Shown here in pieces: positions 20,485 through 30,035 of a DNA stretch of 64,000 nt. The stretch is from an uncultured SAR116 cluster alpha proteobacterium. GTDB taxonomy: Bacteria; Pseudomonadota; Alphaproteobacteria; Puniceispirillales; Marisalimonadaceae. The first letter of the stretch is position 1. Each line of letters opens with the position of its first letter. The stretch covers positions 298,169 through 362,168 of the forward strand of contig CABYED010000001.1 in assembly GCA_902517815.1 (NCBI GenBank). Direction: 5' to 3'. The translations under genes were made by a program, and so were the position numbers. Under the pieces are notes generated by a model. The model had not been told where the DNA came from and did not search any database. It saw nothing but the letters and a program-made list of their open reading frames with translations.

Positions 20485-20853
20485 CTAAAATTTTTTTCCA
20501 CCTTCTTGAAGGCGATTTGTAAGTTTATGATCTGCTCGAGACTTATTATACTCTAATTTTTCATAAATTGTTTCACCTAAGTTAAAACTCCTAGATTCAG
20601 CTAGATCAAATATCCGAATGACAGCATCAGCCAGTTCAACTTCCATCATTGATTTGTGTTTTAAATGATTGTCCATTAAACCTTTTCTTGCACCTTCCAT
20701 AGCTTCACTTATTTCAGAATGTATTAGACACAATAATTCTCCAACATTTCTATCTTTTTTTTTTCCTTCAGCATCATGCCACCAACCACCCTTTACAGCT
20801 GCTTCATGACAATCTTTTACACAACCATTAATACCTATAATATTTTTATTCAT
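20485..20853 (-). CDS. MazG-like nucleotide pyrophosphohydrolase domain protein
   Basis: 'ELLCLIHSEISEAMEGARKG...MMEVELADAVIRIFDLA' with MazG-type ExxE...ExxD pattern. Confidence 0.85.
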   Translation of the reverse strand: MNKNIIGINGCVKDCHEAAVKGGWWHDAEGKKKDRNVGELLCLIHSEISEAMEGARKGLMDNHLKHKSMMEVELADAVIRIFDLAESRSFNLGETIYEKLEYNKSRADHKLTNRLQEGGKKF

Positions 20854-20879
20854 TAATTAATCCCTCAAGTAATTAAACA

Positions 20880-21188
20880 TTAAATATTGGACAATATTAA
20901 AAAACTTGCCATACCTATTGATATTGTAGCAAGAACATTATTCCAAATTATTGCAACAATTATTGCTATTAAAGCAGCATATAATTTGAAATTTTCGATT
21001 AAGAAAAAATTGTTATTTTCAATAATTGATAAGTCATTAACAATAATAGGAGTTAAAACTGCTAAAGGAATATATTTAAATGTATGTTTCAAAGATAACG
21101 GTAAATCACTTGAAAATATACCTGAAAGAGGAATAAATCTAATCAAAAAAGTAATGACGCCACATAAAATAATTAACGACCAAATCAT
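20880..21188 (-). CDS. azlD: AzlD-like branched-chain amino acid transport protein
   Basis: 102 aa, 3-4 TM; 'TFLIRFIPL...LKHTFKYIPLAVLTPII'; overlaps azlC. Confidence 0.85.
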   Translation of the reverse strand: MIWSLIILCGVITFLIRFIPLSGIFSSDLPLSLKHTFKYIPLAVLTPIIVNDLSIIENNNFFLIENFKLYAALIAIIVAIIWNNVLATISIGMASFLILSNI

Positions 21189-21874
21189 GATTTTTTATCC
21201 CATCTACTAGAAGCCATTCCTGCTAAGATACCAGTAAGGCCTGACAAAATTATCCAGAAATTTATATCTAAGTTTTTAAAAATGAGTGCTGAAATTCCTG
21301 ATGAAATAACTGTGATAAGAGTTGATTTTGATTTAATCATTGGAATAATTATAGCTATAAAAGTAAGTGGTATGATAAATTGCAAATCCAAAAATTCCGG
21401 CAAATCATTACCTAACCAGACACCAAGTAATGTAGAAATTTGCCAAGATAAAAATAATGTTATGCCAGAACCTAAAAGGTGATAATGAAGTATAGATTTA
21501 TCTGAATGGTTTATGAATTTTCTAATTGATACAGCATAAGCTTCATCAGTTAGTAAATAAGCGAGTGTCACTCGCCAACTTAAAGATAACTTATTTAAAT
21601 ATTCAACCATTGAAATACTATATAATAGATGCCGTGAATTTATTGCACCTACAGTTGTGACTATCACTCCATATGGAGTAGAATTTGATAAAAGTTGAAC
21701 AAATGCTATCTGACTAGCCCCACCAAAAATAATTGAAGACATAAGAAGGGCTTGTAAGAAAGTTAAACCACTTTCAATAGCCATAACTCCATAAATAATT
21801 CCAAAGGGGAAAACACCTAATTGTAAGGGTAACTCTTGAAGAACACCTTGTTTAAATATTTGCCACTTTTTCAT
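21185..21874 (-). CDS. azlC: AzlC family branched-chain amino acid exporter
   Basis: 'LPLQLGVFPFGIIYGVMAIESGL', 'SSIIFGGASQIAFVQLL', 'NSRHLLYSISM', 'YLLTDEAYAVS'. Confidence 0.9.
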   Translation of the reverse strand: MKKWQIFKQGVLQELPLQLGVFPFGIIYGVMAIESGLTFLQALLMSSIIFGGASQIAFVQLLSNSTPYGVIVTTVGAINSRHLLYSISMVEYLNKLSLSWRVTLAYLLTDEAYAVSIRKFINHSDKSILHYHLLGSGITLFLSWQISTLLGVWLGNDLPEFLDLQFIIPLTFIAIIIPMIKSKSTLITVISSGISALIFKNLDINFWIILSGLTGILAGMASSRWDKKS

Positions 21875-21966
21875 AATATTTATTATAAACTTTTTAAGAT
21901 TAATAAAACTGATATATATAAATTATAATACTAAAAATTATAAACCCAAAATTTTGAGATTAAAAT

Positions 21967-22620
21967 TTGTTAAAATCTGAACGAACTAAATTTATAATGG
22001 ATTTTTTGGAACAGACTTATCCAAACACGCCAGTTCCACTTAATAACAAAAATGTTTTTGAACTATTGGTCGCTGTATTGCTTAGTGCACAGTGTACAGA
22101 TGAACGTGTAAATAAAGTAACACCCTCATTATTCAAAATTGCCGACAATCCTTTTGACATGGAAAAAATTCCTGTTGAAAAAATTTATGAAATTATTAGA
22201 CCCTGTGGGCTTGCACCTCAAAAATCTAAAGCAATTTCTAATCTTTCTAAAATTCTCGTTAATAAATTTGATGGAATGGTTCCCAAGGATATAAACGAAT
22301 TAGAAAAACTACCTGGTGTTGGGCACAAAACAGCAAGTGTTGTAGTTTCTCAAGGATTTGGTATACCTGCATTTCCAGTAGACACACATATTCACAGGCT
22401 TGCTCAAAGATGGGGTTTAACTAATGGTAAAAATGTTAAAACAACTGAGAATGATTTAAAACGTTTATTTCCTAAAGAAAAATGGAACAAACTTCATCTA
22501 CAAATAATATTTTATGGTCGTGAATTTTGTTCTGCTTGGGCTTGTGATGGTACTGTTTGTAAAATATGTACGACTTGTTACCCAAAAAGAAAAAAAGCTG
22601 TCAAAACTAAAAAAAGTTAA
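21967..22620 (+). CDS. nth: Endonuclease III
   Basis: HhH 'LEKLPGVGHKTASVVVSQGFGIPAFPVDTHIHRLAQRWGL'; C-terminal Fe-S cysteines 'CSAWACDGTVCKICTTC'. Listed ORF starts at a TTG codon. Confidence 0.94.
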   Translation: MLKSERTKFIMDFLEQTYPNTPVPLNNKNVFELLVAVLLSAQCTDERVNKVTPSLFKIADNPFDMEKIPVEKIYEIIRPCGLAPQKSKAISNLSKILVNKFDGMVPKDINELEKLPGVGHKTASVVVSQGFGIPAFPVDTHIHRLAQRWGLTNGKNVKTTENDLKRLFPKEKWNKLHLQIIFYGREFCSAWACDGTVCKICTTCYPKRKKAVKTKKS

Positions 22621-22623
22621 AAA

Positions 22624-24147
22624 CTATATAAGTTGAAGTTGAGTGTTTCTTTTTTTTGATGATTTTGTTCTTTTCCTGCTTCCTAATTTTTCAAATACTA
22701 TGTTTGATTTTTTTCTATAACCTTCTTTTTGAAAAATAGATGATATTTTTGCTTTTGCATTTCTTATTGCAGTACTGTGATCAACAATTGGTTTAGGATA
22801 ATGTTTTCCAATCAAACAATTAACATTTTCTTGTGTCTTTAGATCCATTTTCCAAGGCTCATGTATCCAAATTTCTGGTATGTTTCTGAGCTCATGAACC
22901 CATTTTTTTATAAATTTACCATTTATATCATGATCTATTGATTGTTTGATTGGATTATAAATTCTTAATGTGTTGATACCAGTTACTCCAGATTGCATTT
23001 GTAATTGACTATAATGAATACCTGGTTCGTAGTCTGTAAAAGTCTGAGCTAAATGATGTCCTGTTTTTCTCCAATCAAGCCAAAGATCATAACTTGCAAA
23101 ACTAACTAACATTGCCCTCATTCTAAATGTGATCCATCCGTTATAATTTAGACTTCTCATGCATGCATCTATAAATGGATAGCCTGTCAATCCTTCTTTC
23201 CAAGCTTTATAATATTCTAAATTCATATTATCCTTTCTCAATTTATCATAAAAAGGATGCATACATGAAGTTTCTATGGAGGGTTGAGATTCTAATTTTT
23301 GAATGAAATGGCATCTCCATGATAGCCTAGATTTTATTGCGTTAAGGTTTCTATTACTAATTGTACTTTTATTTTGTTGAGAATTGATTTTATTTAAATT
23401 CAATAGTTTAATTATTTCTTTTGATGAGATAGTTCCCCAAGTCAAATGAGGAGAAATACGAGAGCATGTTTTTTCAGATATACCTGGTTTGGAAATATTA
23501 AATAAATAATTTTGACCTCTATCGTTGATAAAACTTTGTATTATTTTAAGAGCTTCACTTCTCCCCCCTTTTTGAACTTTGCCAATAAAGTCATTTTTAA
23601 AAATAGAATTGTCTTTTTTAGGGATAGATCCTTCTAAAATTTCGTTAATAGGCATCAAAGAAACAGGTTCAGGAATTAAATTTTCTTTCATTCTCAAATT
23701 TCTTATTTTTGACCAATCATCACGATTTTTTAAATTTCTTACAATACCATTAGTAGGGTACTCTATAAGCGGAATATTTTTTTGATTAGACCATTTTTTT
23801 ACATTTAAATCTCTGTCATAAGTCCATTGATTTCCTGTTTCTTCGTGAGCGTATATTGAAATAATATTGAATTGTGTTGATAACTCATTAAAAATATTAG
23901 TTACAGACCCTATCCGTACTATCAGCGATTGTCCAAGTATTTTTAATTCTTTTCTTAACTCAATTAAACTGTCATAAATAAAACACCAATGTCTTTTGTT
24001 CGAAAAAGGCTTTTTCCAATATTCATTTTCTACGACATATATTGGTAAAATTGGTTTTAAAGTTTTTGAAGCTTCAAATAAAGGTTTGTGATCTATAGTT
24101 CTTAAGTCTCTTTTAAACCATACTATTTGTATTTCAGATTTTTGCAT
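22624..24147 (-). CDS. Cryptochrome/deoxyribodipyrimidine photolyase family protein
   Basis: 'IVWFKRDLRTIDHKPL', 'LTWGTISSKEI', 'GLTGYPFIDACMRSLNYNGWITFRMRAMLVSFASYDLWLDWR'. Confidence 0.93.
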   Translation of the reverse strand: MQKSEIQIVWFKRDLRTIDHKPLFEASKTLKPILPIYVVENEYWKKPFSNKRHWCFIYDSLIELRKELKILGQSLIVRIGSVTNIFNELSTQFNIISIYAHEETGNQWTYDRDLNVKKWSNQKNIPLIEYPTNGIVRNLKNRDDWSKIRNLRMKENLIPEPVSLMPINEILEGSIPKKDNSIFKNDFIGKVQKGGRSEALKIIQSFINDRGQNYLFNISKPGISEKTCSRISPHLTWGTISSKEIIKLLNLNKINSQQNKSTISNRNLNAIKSRLSWRCHFIQKLESQPSIETSCMHPFYDKLRKDNMNLEYYKAWKEGLTGYPFIDACMRSLNYNGWITFRMRAMLVSFASYDLWLDWRKTGHHLAQTFTDYEPGIHYSQLQMQSGVTGINTLRIYNPIKQSIDHDINGKFIKKWVHELRNIPEIWIHEPWKMDLKTQENVNCLIGKHYPKPIVDHSTAIRNAKAKISSIFQKEGYRKKSNIVFEKLGSRKRTKSSKKRNTQLQLI

Positions 24148-24340
24148 GTTTAGTTTTACGGCCGTAAACTCTCTCTCTCCACATTTGGAAACTACTTTTT
24201 TTTAAGTTTGATCTCATTATTTTTATAACTTCTTTTTCACTAAGGTTTGTTTGAAATTTTATAGAGTCAAAACTTGTTTTGTCACACCAAGCCATTTCGA
24301 TAATATTGTTGATATCATAATCTTTGTTATTTATTTTCAT
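24134..24340 (-). CDS. DUF2805 (TIGR03643-like) small protein
   Basis: 'IIEMAWCDKTSFDSIKFQTNLSEKEVIKIMRSNLKKSSFQMWRERVYGRKTKH'; overlaps photolyase start. Confidence 0.85.
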   Translation of the reverse strand: MKINNKDYDINNIIEMAWCDKTSFDSIKFQTNLSEKEVIKIMRSNLKKSSFQMWRERVYGRKTKHAKI

Positions 24341-24480
24341 TTTGTTTTGATCCTATTTCTTCTACATTTTTCGCTACAATACTTAACTTCATCCCAAACC
24401 TTTTGCCATTTTTTTCTCCACGTAAACGGTCTTTCGCAAATGATACAAATTTTTGAAGGTAAATTCTCTTTTTTTATCAT
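24337..24480 (-). CDS. DUF2256-like small zinc-binding protein
   Basis: Read by eye (not in ORF track): MIKKENLPSKICIICERPFTWRKKWQKVWDEVKYCSEKCRRNRIKTK; CxxC...CxxxC; ATGA overlap with next gene. Confidence 0.85.
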   Translation of the reverse strand: MIKKENLPSKICIICERPFTWRKKWQKVWDEVKYCSEKCRRNRIKTK

Positions 24481-24489
24481 GTTAGGTAA

Positions 24490-24984
24490 TTATTTATTTT
24501 GGTCGATTTCTGATGTTTTTACTAAAATTGCCGTATGCAAACCTGAGGCAGCAATCTTGCCAGAAGGAGAAAACAACCTTCCTTCTATTGAAACTATTTG
24601 CTTCCCTAATTTAATTATTTTAGCAGTGCCAAGTACCTTGCCTTCAGATAATGGTCTATGAAATGTAGTATGAATATCAGTTGAACTTGGTAAATATTTA
24701 TCTTTTGTAAAAATATTTACACTTATTGCAGTTATCTCGTCTATAGCACTCGTAATCATACCCCCTTGAACAGTGTTAAAAGGATTTAAGCATTGTTTTG
24801 AAAATTCAAGTTCAAAGTTATATATGTCATTATCTAAATTTAAAAATTTTGTTTTTAGTAAGTTGTGTGTTCCACCTGAATTAGCACGCCTTAATGATTT
24901 TTCTAAACTTTTATCTTCCACGTCAATTTCCTTTAGTATAAGTTTTATATAAGTATTGAAAATTATAATAAAAGTAGATGTCAT
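24490..24984 (-). CDS. PaaI-like hotdog thioesterase
   Basis: 'LNPFNTVQGGMITSAIDEITAISVNIF...STDIHTTFHRPLSEGKVLGTAKIIKLGKQI'. Confidence 0.82.
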   Translation of the reverse strand: MTSTFIIIFNTYIKLILKEIDVEDKSLEKSLRRANSGGTHNLLKTKFLNLDNDIYNFELEFSKQCLNPFNTVQGGMITSAIDEITAISVNIFTKDKYLPSSTDIHTTFHRPLSEGKVLGTAKIIKLGKQIVSIEGRLFSPSGKIAASGLHTAILVKTSEIDQNK

Positions 24985-25007
24985 AAATATAATGTGGAGG
25001 AATTTTT

Positions 25008-25298
25008 ATGCCCAAAGGTTATTTTTTAAGCGCCCACCGTTCACCAGCAAATCCCACGAAGAGACAAGCATATCTTGATCTTGCTGGTCCTGCCATTTTG
25101 AAAGGTAATGGTAAAATATTAGCTAGCACTAATGAAGTAGAAGCTCATGAAAATGGAGTTTCGGAACAAACTGTTCTAGTTGAATTTGAAAGCTTAGAAA
25201 AAGCAAAAGATTTTTATTATGGTTCTGACTATCAACTAGCTTTGAAAGCTTTGGATGGTGGTGCAGATAGAGATATTAGAATTTTTGAAGGCAAATAA
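25008..25298 (+). CDS. DUF1330 family protein
   Basis: 'GYFLSAHRSPANPTKRQAYLDLAGPAILKGNGKILAS...TVLVEFESLEKAKDFYYGSDYQLAL'. Confidence 0.85.
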   Translation: MPKGYFLSAHRSPANPTKRQAYLDLAGPAILKGNGKILASTNEVEAHENGVSEQTVLVEFESLEKAKDFYYGSDYQLALKALDGGADRDIRIFEGK

Positions 25299-25319
25299 TT
25301 TAAGTAAAGTTTAAAGTAA

Positions 25320-26216
25320 CTACTTTTGATTTGTTATTCTATCATAAGTCTTAAATAAAGATTGGTTCCCATTTTTTCCTTCATTGTGAGCCTTTGATCC
25401 CAAATAAAGCGTTTGAACAAGAGACAGGCCTGGTAAAGGAACACCACTTTCAAAAGCTGCCTCACTAGCTAACCTTAAATCTTTTAATTGCAAATCTATT
25501 CTAAATCCAGCTTGATCATTTTTATCTATCACATGATTTCCTAAATTCTCTAACATCCAGGAATTAGCCGATCCTCCCATTAAAGTTTCTCTTAAAAGAT
25601 TTAAATTACCACCTTTTGATTTACAAAGAGCAAAAGCTTCACACATAGCTTGTATATGAGAACCAACCATTATTTGGTTACACATTTTGAAAATTTGACC
25701 CATGCCAGATTTTCCAGCATAAATTACATTTTTCCCAAAACAATGAAGAATATTTATAGATTTTTTAAAGATGTCTTTTTTCCCACCTACCATTATTGAT
25801 AAATTTGCATTTTGAGCACCTTTAACGCCACCACTTACTGGAGCATCAAGAAAATCAACCTGTATTTTTTGTAAAGTTTTACCAATTACAATTGCTGATT
25901 TTGATGAAATTGTGCTCATATCAATCACAACTGTCCCAGGTTTAAGGTATGAGTTTATTCCAGTACGATCGTTAAAAACATTTTCAACATCATTTGTATC
26001 TGGCAAAATTGAAATTATAAAATTACTATTTGCAATACCCCTTAAATTATTAACAGTTTTTATTTTTTCTTTTTCTAACTTTTTTGTAATTTTAGGATTA
26101 ATGTCGTATACCTTAACTTCATATGCTTGCTTTATTAAGTTTTTTAACATTGGCAAACCCATATTACCTGCACCAACAAAGCCAATTGATTGAGAAGTTT
26201 TATTATTAATCTTCAT
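25320..26216 (-). CDS. NAD(P)-dependent 3-hydroxyisobutyrate dehydrogenase-like oxidoreductase
   Basis: 'IGFVGAGNMGLPMLKNLIK', 'DAPVSGGVKGAQNANLSIMVGG', 'GKSGMGQIFKMCNQIM'. Confidence 0.9.
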   Translation of the reverse strand: MKINNKTSQSIGFVGAGNMGLPMLKNLIKQAYEVKVYDINPKITKKLEKEKIKTVNNLRGIANSNFIISILPDTNDVENVFNDRTGINSYLKPGTVVIDMSTISSKSAIVIGKTLQKIQVDFLDAPVSGGVKGAQNANLSIMVGGKKDIFKKSINILHCFGKNVIYAGKSGMGQIFKMCNQIMVGSHIQAMCEAFALCKSKGGNLNLLRETLMGGSANSWMLENLGNHVIDKNDQAGFRIDLQLKDLRLASEAAFESGVPLPGLSLVQTLYLGSKAHNEGKNGNQSLFKTYDRITNQK

Positions 26217-26441
26217 TTATTTTTCTTTCAGAATTTCAAATGGAAATATTTGAATATAAATTATTAAATATTTTTCACTTATAATGAATATAAAAATTTA
26301 TTTCCAATTTAATTTATTAAATTTTAATCAATTATTTCAACTAAAGTAAATTAAAAAACATAACTTTTTAATTACTACTCCATAAAAATTATTAGCTAAT
26401 AAGTTGAAATTATAATCTTAAATAATATCATATACATTTAA

Positions 26442-26750
26442 GTGGAATATTGTATGCAAAAGAACAACCTGTCCTTAGCAAATTTGTGGTATATATTAAG
26501 AAATAAAGAAAGACAATTAGGACTAGACAAATTGTCTTTTACTGAGCGTGATATATTTTTATATATTTTATTTATTCAAGAAAAAAATAAATTAATTAGT
26601 CTCGAAAATATTGTTAAAAATTGTAGACATCCAAGAGCAACATTGTTCCGGTGTTTGAAAAAACTACGTTTAGAGAAAATAATTCAAGTTAAAAAAGATA
26701 CAGCCGACACAAGAAAATCATTCATTTCTATTTCATCTAAATATTTATAA
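26442..26750 (+). CDS. MarR-like winged-helix protein
   Basis: 'LSFTERDIFLYILFIQEK...PRATLFRCLKKLRLEKIIQVKKDTADTRKSFISIS'; listed start is TTG. Confidence 0.7.
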   Translation: MEYCMQKNNLSLANLWYILRNKERQLGLDKLSFTERDIFLYILFIQEKNKLISLENIVKNCRHPRATLFRCLKKLRLEKIIQVKKDTADTRKSFISISSKYL

Positions 26751-26781
26751 TAATTCTGTTGATGATCGATTAAGTAACTTA

Positions 26782-27264
26782 TCAAATCTTTAGTTCAAGT
26801 CTAGGTTTCCAAAATGGACGGAATAATTCAATTTTTGGACAACGGTTCATAACAACTTTTAAACCTGCATTTTCAGCAAGACGAGCAGCTTCATAATTGA
26901 TAACTCCAATTTGTCCCCACAAAACTTTGGCACCAATCTCAATTGCTTCTTCAGCTATGCTAAATAAGTCTTCTGATCTTCTAAATACTTCTACCATATC
27001 CACTGCCCGATTAATCTCTTTTAAATTTGGGAATACTTCTAAGCCTCTTATTTCTTTTAATCCAGGTTTTGGGTTCACTGGTATCATATCATAGCCAGTT
27101 TCATGTAATACTCTTAGAACCCCATAGCTAAACTTTGTTTTATCAGGACTAGCTCCAACCATTGCGATAGTCTTTACAGAGCTTAAAATATCTTGAAGGT
27201 AATTGTCTTTATATGGTTCATCATGGTTCATGTTAGTCATATTTAATTTCCCTGATAGTTGCAA
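26782..27264 (-). CDS. CoA-binding domain protein
   Basis: 'KTIAMVGASPDKTKFSYGVLRVLHETGYDMIPVNPKPGLKEIRG', 'LWGQIGVINYEAARLAENAGLKVVMNRCPKIE'. Confidence 0.9.
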   Translation of the reverse strand: MQLSGKLNMTNMNHDEPYKDNYLQDILSSVKTIAMVGASPDKTKFSYGVLRVLHETGYDMIPVNPKPGLKEIRGLEVFPNLKEINRAVDMVEVFRRSEDLFSIAEEAIEIGAKVLWGQIGVINYEAARLAENAGLKVVMNRCPKIELFRPFWKPRLELKI

Positions 27265-27607
27265 TATCAGCTTTTAACTCGTGTGGAGCTAGCGGATCAA
27301 TAAATGGATTACGATATAATTTATCATGACTTTCTACACCTATGTCAAATATACAATCTGATTTGGCTCTTGCCACACATAATATTACATAACCATTGTT
27401 AATTTGCCTATTGTTAAGAGCTACTTGAGATTTTTGATCAACTTTACCCTTAATTAATTTGGCAGCACACGTAATACACCCCCCGTATTGACAACCATAA
27501 GGTAAATCAAGACCAAGCGAACGTAATTCTGATAATAACGGTTTATTACCTTTAACCTCATATATAGCGTTATTACGATTTGCTATTGTAATTTTTTTCA
27601 TAACCAA
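27233..27607 (-). CDS. 2Fe-2S ferredoxin
   Basis: 'DLPYGCQYGGCITCAAKLIKG...YVILCVARAKSDC' plant-type 2Fe-2S motif. Confidence 0.9.
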   Translation of the reverse strand: MVMKKITIANRNNAIYEVKGNKPLLSELRSLGLDLPYGCQYGGCITCAAKLIKGKVDQKSQVALNNRQINNGYVILCVARAKSDCIFDIGVESHDKLYRNPFIDPLAPHELKADIATIREIKYD

Positions 27608-28965
27608 ATATCACTTGTGCAATCACCCCCAGGGTAACGACTTTCGTGACAACGACTAGGGCCATTAGGTTCATTGCCAAAGTTTACAACAAAGTCTTTA
27701 TTAATTTTCATGCCCCCATTTTCCACATCACAGTCGATCATGAGCATTACACCGCCTTTAGTTCTAATTTCTGGATAAAATTGATTATCCCAAGTTGAAA
27801 AAAGTGATGTAGTTACATACATCCGTTTACCATCTAAAGATAATTGGTACATCTGTGGACCTCCAGTAACTTTGACACCATTTACTATTGGAGCTCTTCC
27901 TAACAGACCACCCATCCAAACTTGACCCGTTAAAATTGGATTGTGTGGGTCAGTAATATTATATTGTCGCATGTCACCATGAAGCCAATTATTTATATAG
28001 AGATATTTATCATCCATAGAAACTAAAAGTGCTGACATAACTCCTGGAATAGGAATAGGCCAATCTGGATGAGGTTCATTATCTATATCAATTATCTTTT
28101 GCCATTCCCAGCTACCATTTTTGGTTTTCCAAAAATGAATTACGTTTGCACTTAAAGCTGCACCACAAAACCCGTGGCTACTATTTGGATTGTGTAAAAA
28201 CTTTACTTCTAAAGGAATTAGTCCATCTTCACCTAAATACATCGTTTGAATTGGCCTTTTCTTCTCAAAATCCCAAATATGCAAACGTCTTCCATATTTA
28301 AGATGACCAACTTCTTCAAGATCAAAGCCTGGCATAAAAGTGTTAGGTGCAGCCCATTCTGAGCTAACCATTACATTATGACGTGGTTGATACCAAAAAT
28401 CATAACTAAAAGGAATATCGCCCATTGAGTTTTCCCAACGCCCTAAAATTTCAAAGTCTTTGTTAAGATGTAAGTAACCTCCTGGAGCTTCACCTTTAGC
28501 GTCTCCAAGGAAAGAAATAATTATCTCTGATCCTAAGCAATGAACAGTGTGAGGTCCTGATAAATTAGTTTTAGTTTTAATTTCGGTCCCTTGGATAATT
28601 TTATGTATTTTAGGTTCTTTTGGATTTGTCGCAGTATCAACAACATAAATATTATTTGATCTAACCCCTGGAACAAGGAGATATCTTCTACTCATACTTT
28701 TATCGTCATGACAAGATGAACATGCATTCCAACCCATATGATGTAGTTCATCTCCTATTCCTGGCATTTCTAGTCTATGTATTACTTTTGAGTAACTTTC
28801 ACTTTTTGGGTCAACATCAACTGTTGCTAAGTAATCAGGTTTTTGAATACCAGTGCCAGTATAAATAGCTATGGTATAAAGTAATTTTTCACTGGGTGCT
28901 TTAATTGCTTCAGAAGGACTTGCATACCCTGGACCACAACATAATCCTTCCATAAAAATCTCCAA
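27598..28965 (-). CDS. Selenium-binding protein 56 family (putative methanethiol oxidase)
   Basis: 'HHMGWNACSSCHDD', 'GPHTVHCLGSEIIISFLGDAKGEAPGGYLHLN', 'PGGDCTSDIWL' (SBP56 C-terminus). Confidence 0.92.
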   Translation of the reverse strand: MEIFMEGLCCGPGYASPSEAIKAPSEKLLYTIAIYTGTGIQKPDYLATVDVDPKSESYSKVIHRLEMPGIGDELHHMGWNACSSCHDDKSMSRRYLLVPGVRSNNIYVVDTATNPKEPKIHKIIQGTEIKTKTNLSGPHTVHCLGSEIIISFLGDAKGEAPGGYLHLNKDFEILGRWENSMGDIPFSYDFWYQPRHNVMVSSEWAAPNTFMPGFDLEEVGHLKYGRRLHIWDFEKKRPIQTMYLGEDGLIPLEVKFLHNPNSSHGFCGAALSANVIHFWKTKNGSWEWQKIIDIDNEPHPDWPIPIPGVMSALLVSMDDKYLYINNWLHGDMRQYNITDPHNPILTGQVWMGGLLGRAPIVNGVKVTGGPQMYQLSLDGKRMYVTTSLFSTWDNQFYPEIRTKGGVMLMIDCDVENGGMKINKDFVVNFGNEPNGPSRCHESRYPGGDCTSDIWL

Positions 28966-29024
28966 ATAATATTAAAGGATATAAGAAAACTACAACAAAT
29001 TCACCCTAAGGTAAAAGGTAATTT

Positions 29025-29930
29025 TTAAGCGAGATTATCAATATAAAATTTAATCCCCCTTTCTATTGAATATTTAGGTTCCCACTGAATGTCATTCTTA
29101 ATTTTTTTCAAACTAAAAAGTTTCCTTTCACTCACAGAGTTATGATTTGAAAAGTTCACTTGCAAATTGCCCATGTGTTTACTGACTTCATTAACTATCT
29201 TATCATATGAGGGGAAATCTGGTCCAGAAACATTATAATCATAAAAATGTTCTTTTTCATGAAATAAACATTTTTCTAAACATGAAACTACGTCATCAAC
29301 ATAAACATACGGCCAACAAAACACACTTTTGAATGGTAATGAAATTTTTTTATTTTTAATTCCAGAATTTATAATATCATTGATGAAGCAGCTGGTTGAT
29401 CTTCTATGACCATAAATAGTTGACAATCTTAAAGATATTATGTCCATCTCATAGTTTTCATAATACTTCTTTAATAATAAATCACATGAAGCCTTTGTTG
29501 CCCCATAAAGATTTTCTGGAGCAAATCTGTAATCTTCTGTTGTATCACTTTCTGCAAGCTCTCCATATGCTGAAATAGAAGAGCAGAAGATAAATCTATT
29601 AATTTTTTTATAAATTCTAGCAGCTTCAATTAAATACATAGTAAAAAAAATGTTATTTTCGATGATTATATTTGGATTTTCGTTTGCCAACATTGGACCA
29701 GAAATTCCACCAGTATGAATAATTTTTGTGATATCGTACCTTTCTAATAAGTTTGTAACATCCTCAACACTATTTACAGGAATTGAAATATGCTTATATT
29801 TTTCATTGCATTCGGCATTAATAACAGGGTCGAGACCAACAATTAGATTACTCTTGTTTAAAAGTTTTGTGACTAAAGGAGCACCAACTAAACCAGATGA
29901 CCCTGTAATAAGGATATTTTCAAAATTCAT
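29025..29930 (-). CDS. NAD-dependent epimerase/dehydratase
   Basis: 'ILITGSSGLVGAPLVTKLL', 'YGATKASCDLLLKKY' motif. Confidence 0.88.
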   Translation of the reverse strand: MNFENILITGSSGLVGAPLVTKLLNKSNLIVGLDPVINAECNEKYKHISIPVNSVEDVTNLLERYDITKIIHTGGISGPMLANENPNIIIENNIFFTMYLIEAARIYKKINRFIFCSSISAYGELAESDTTEDYRFAPENLYGATKASCDLLLKKYYENYEMDIISLRLSTIYGHRRSTSCFINDIINSGIKNKKISLPFKSVFCWPYVYVDDVVSCLEKCLFHEKEHFYDYNVSGPDFPSYDKIVNEVSKHMGNLQVNFSNHNSVSERKLFSLKKIKNDIQWEPKYSIERGIKFYIDNLA

Positions 29931-30035
29931 ATTTTCTCTCTACATTTTTAAATAATTTCTTATAATTTTATTATTGAAAACGTAACAAGCTTATTTATAA
30001 AATTAAATAACTAATCTTTTTAGAAGGAGGTTTAA

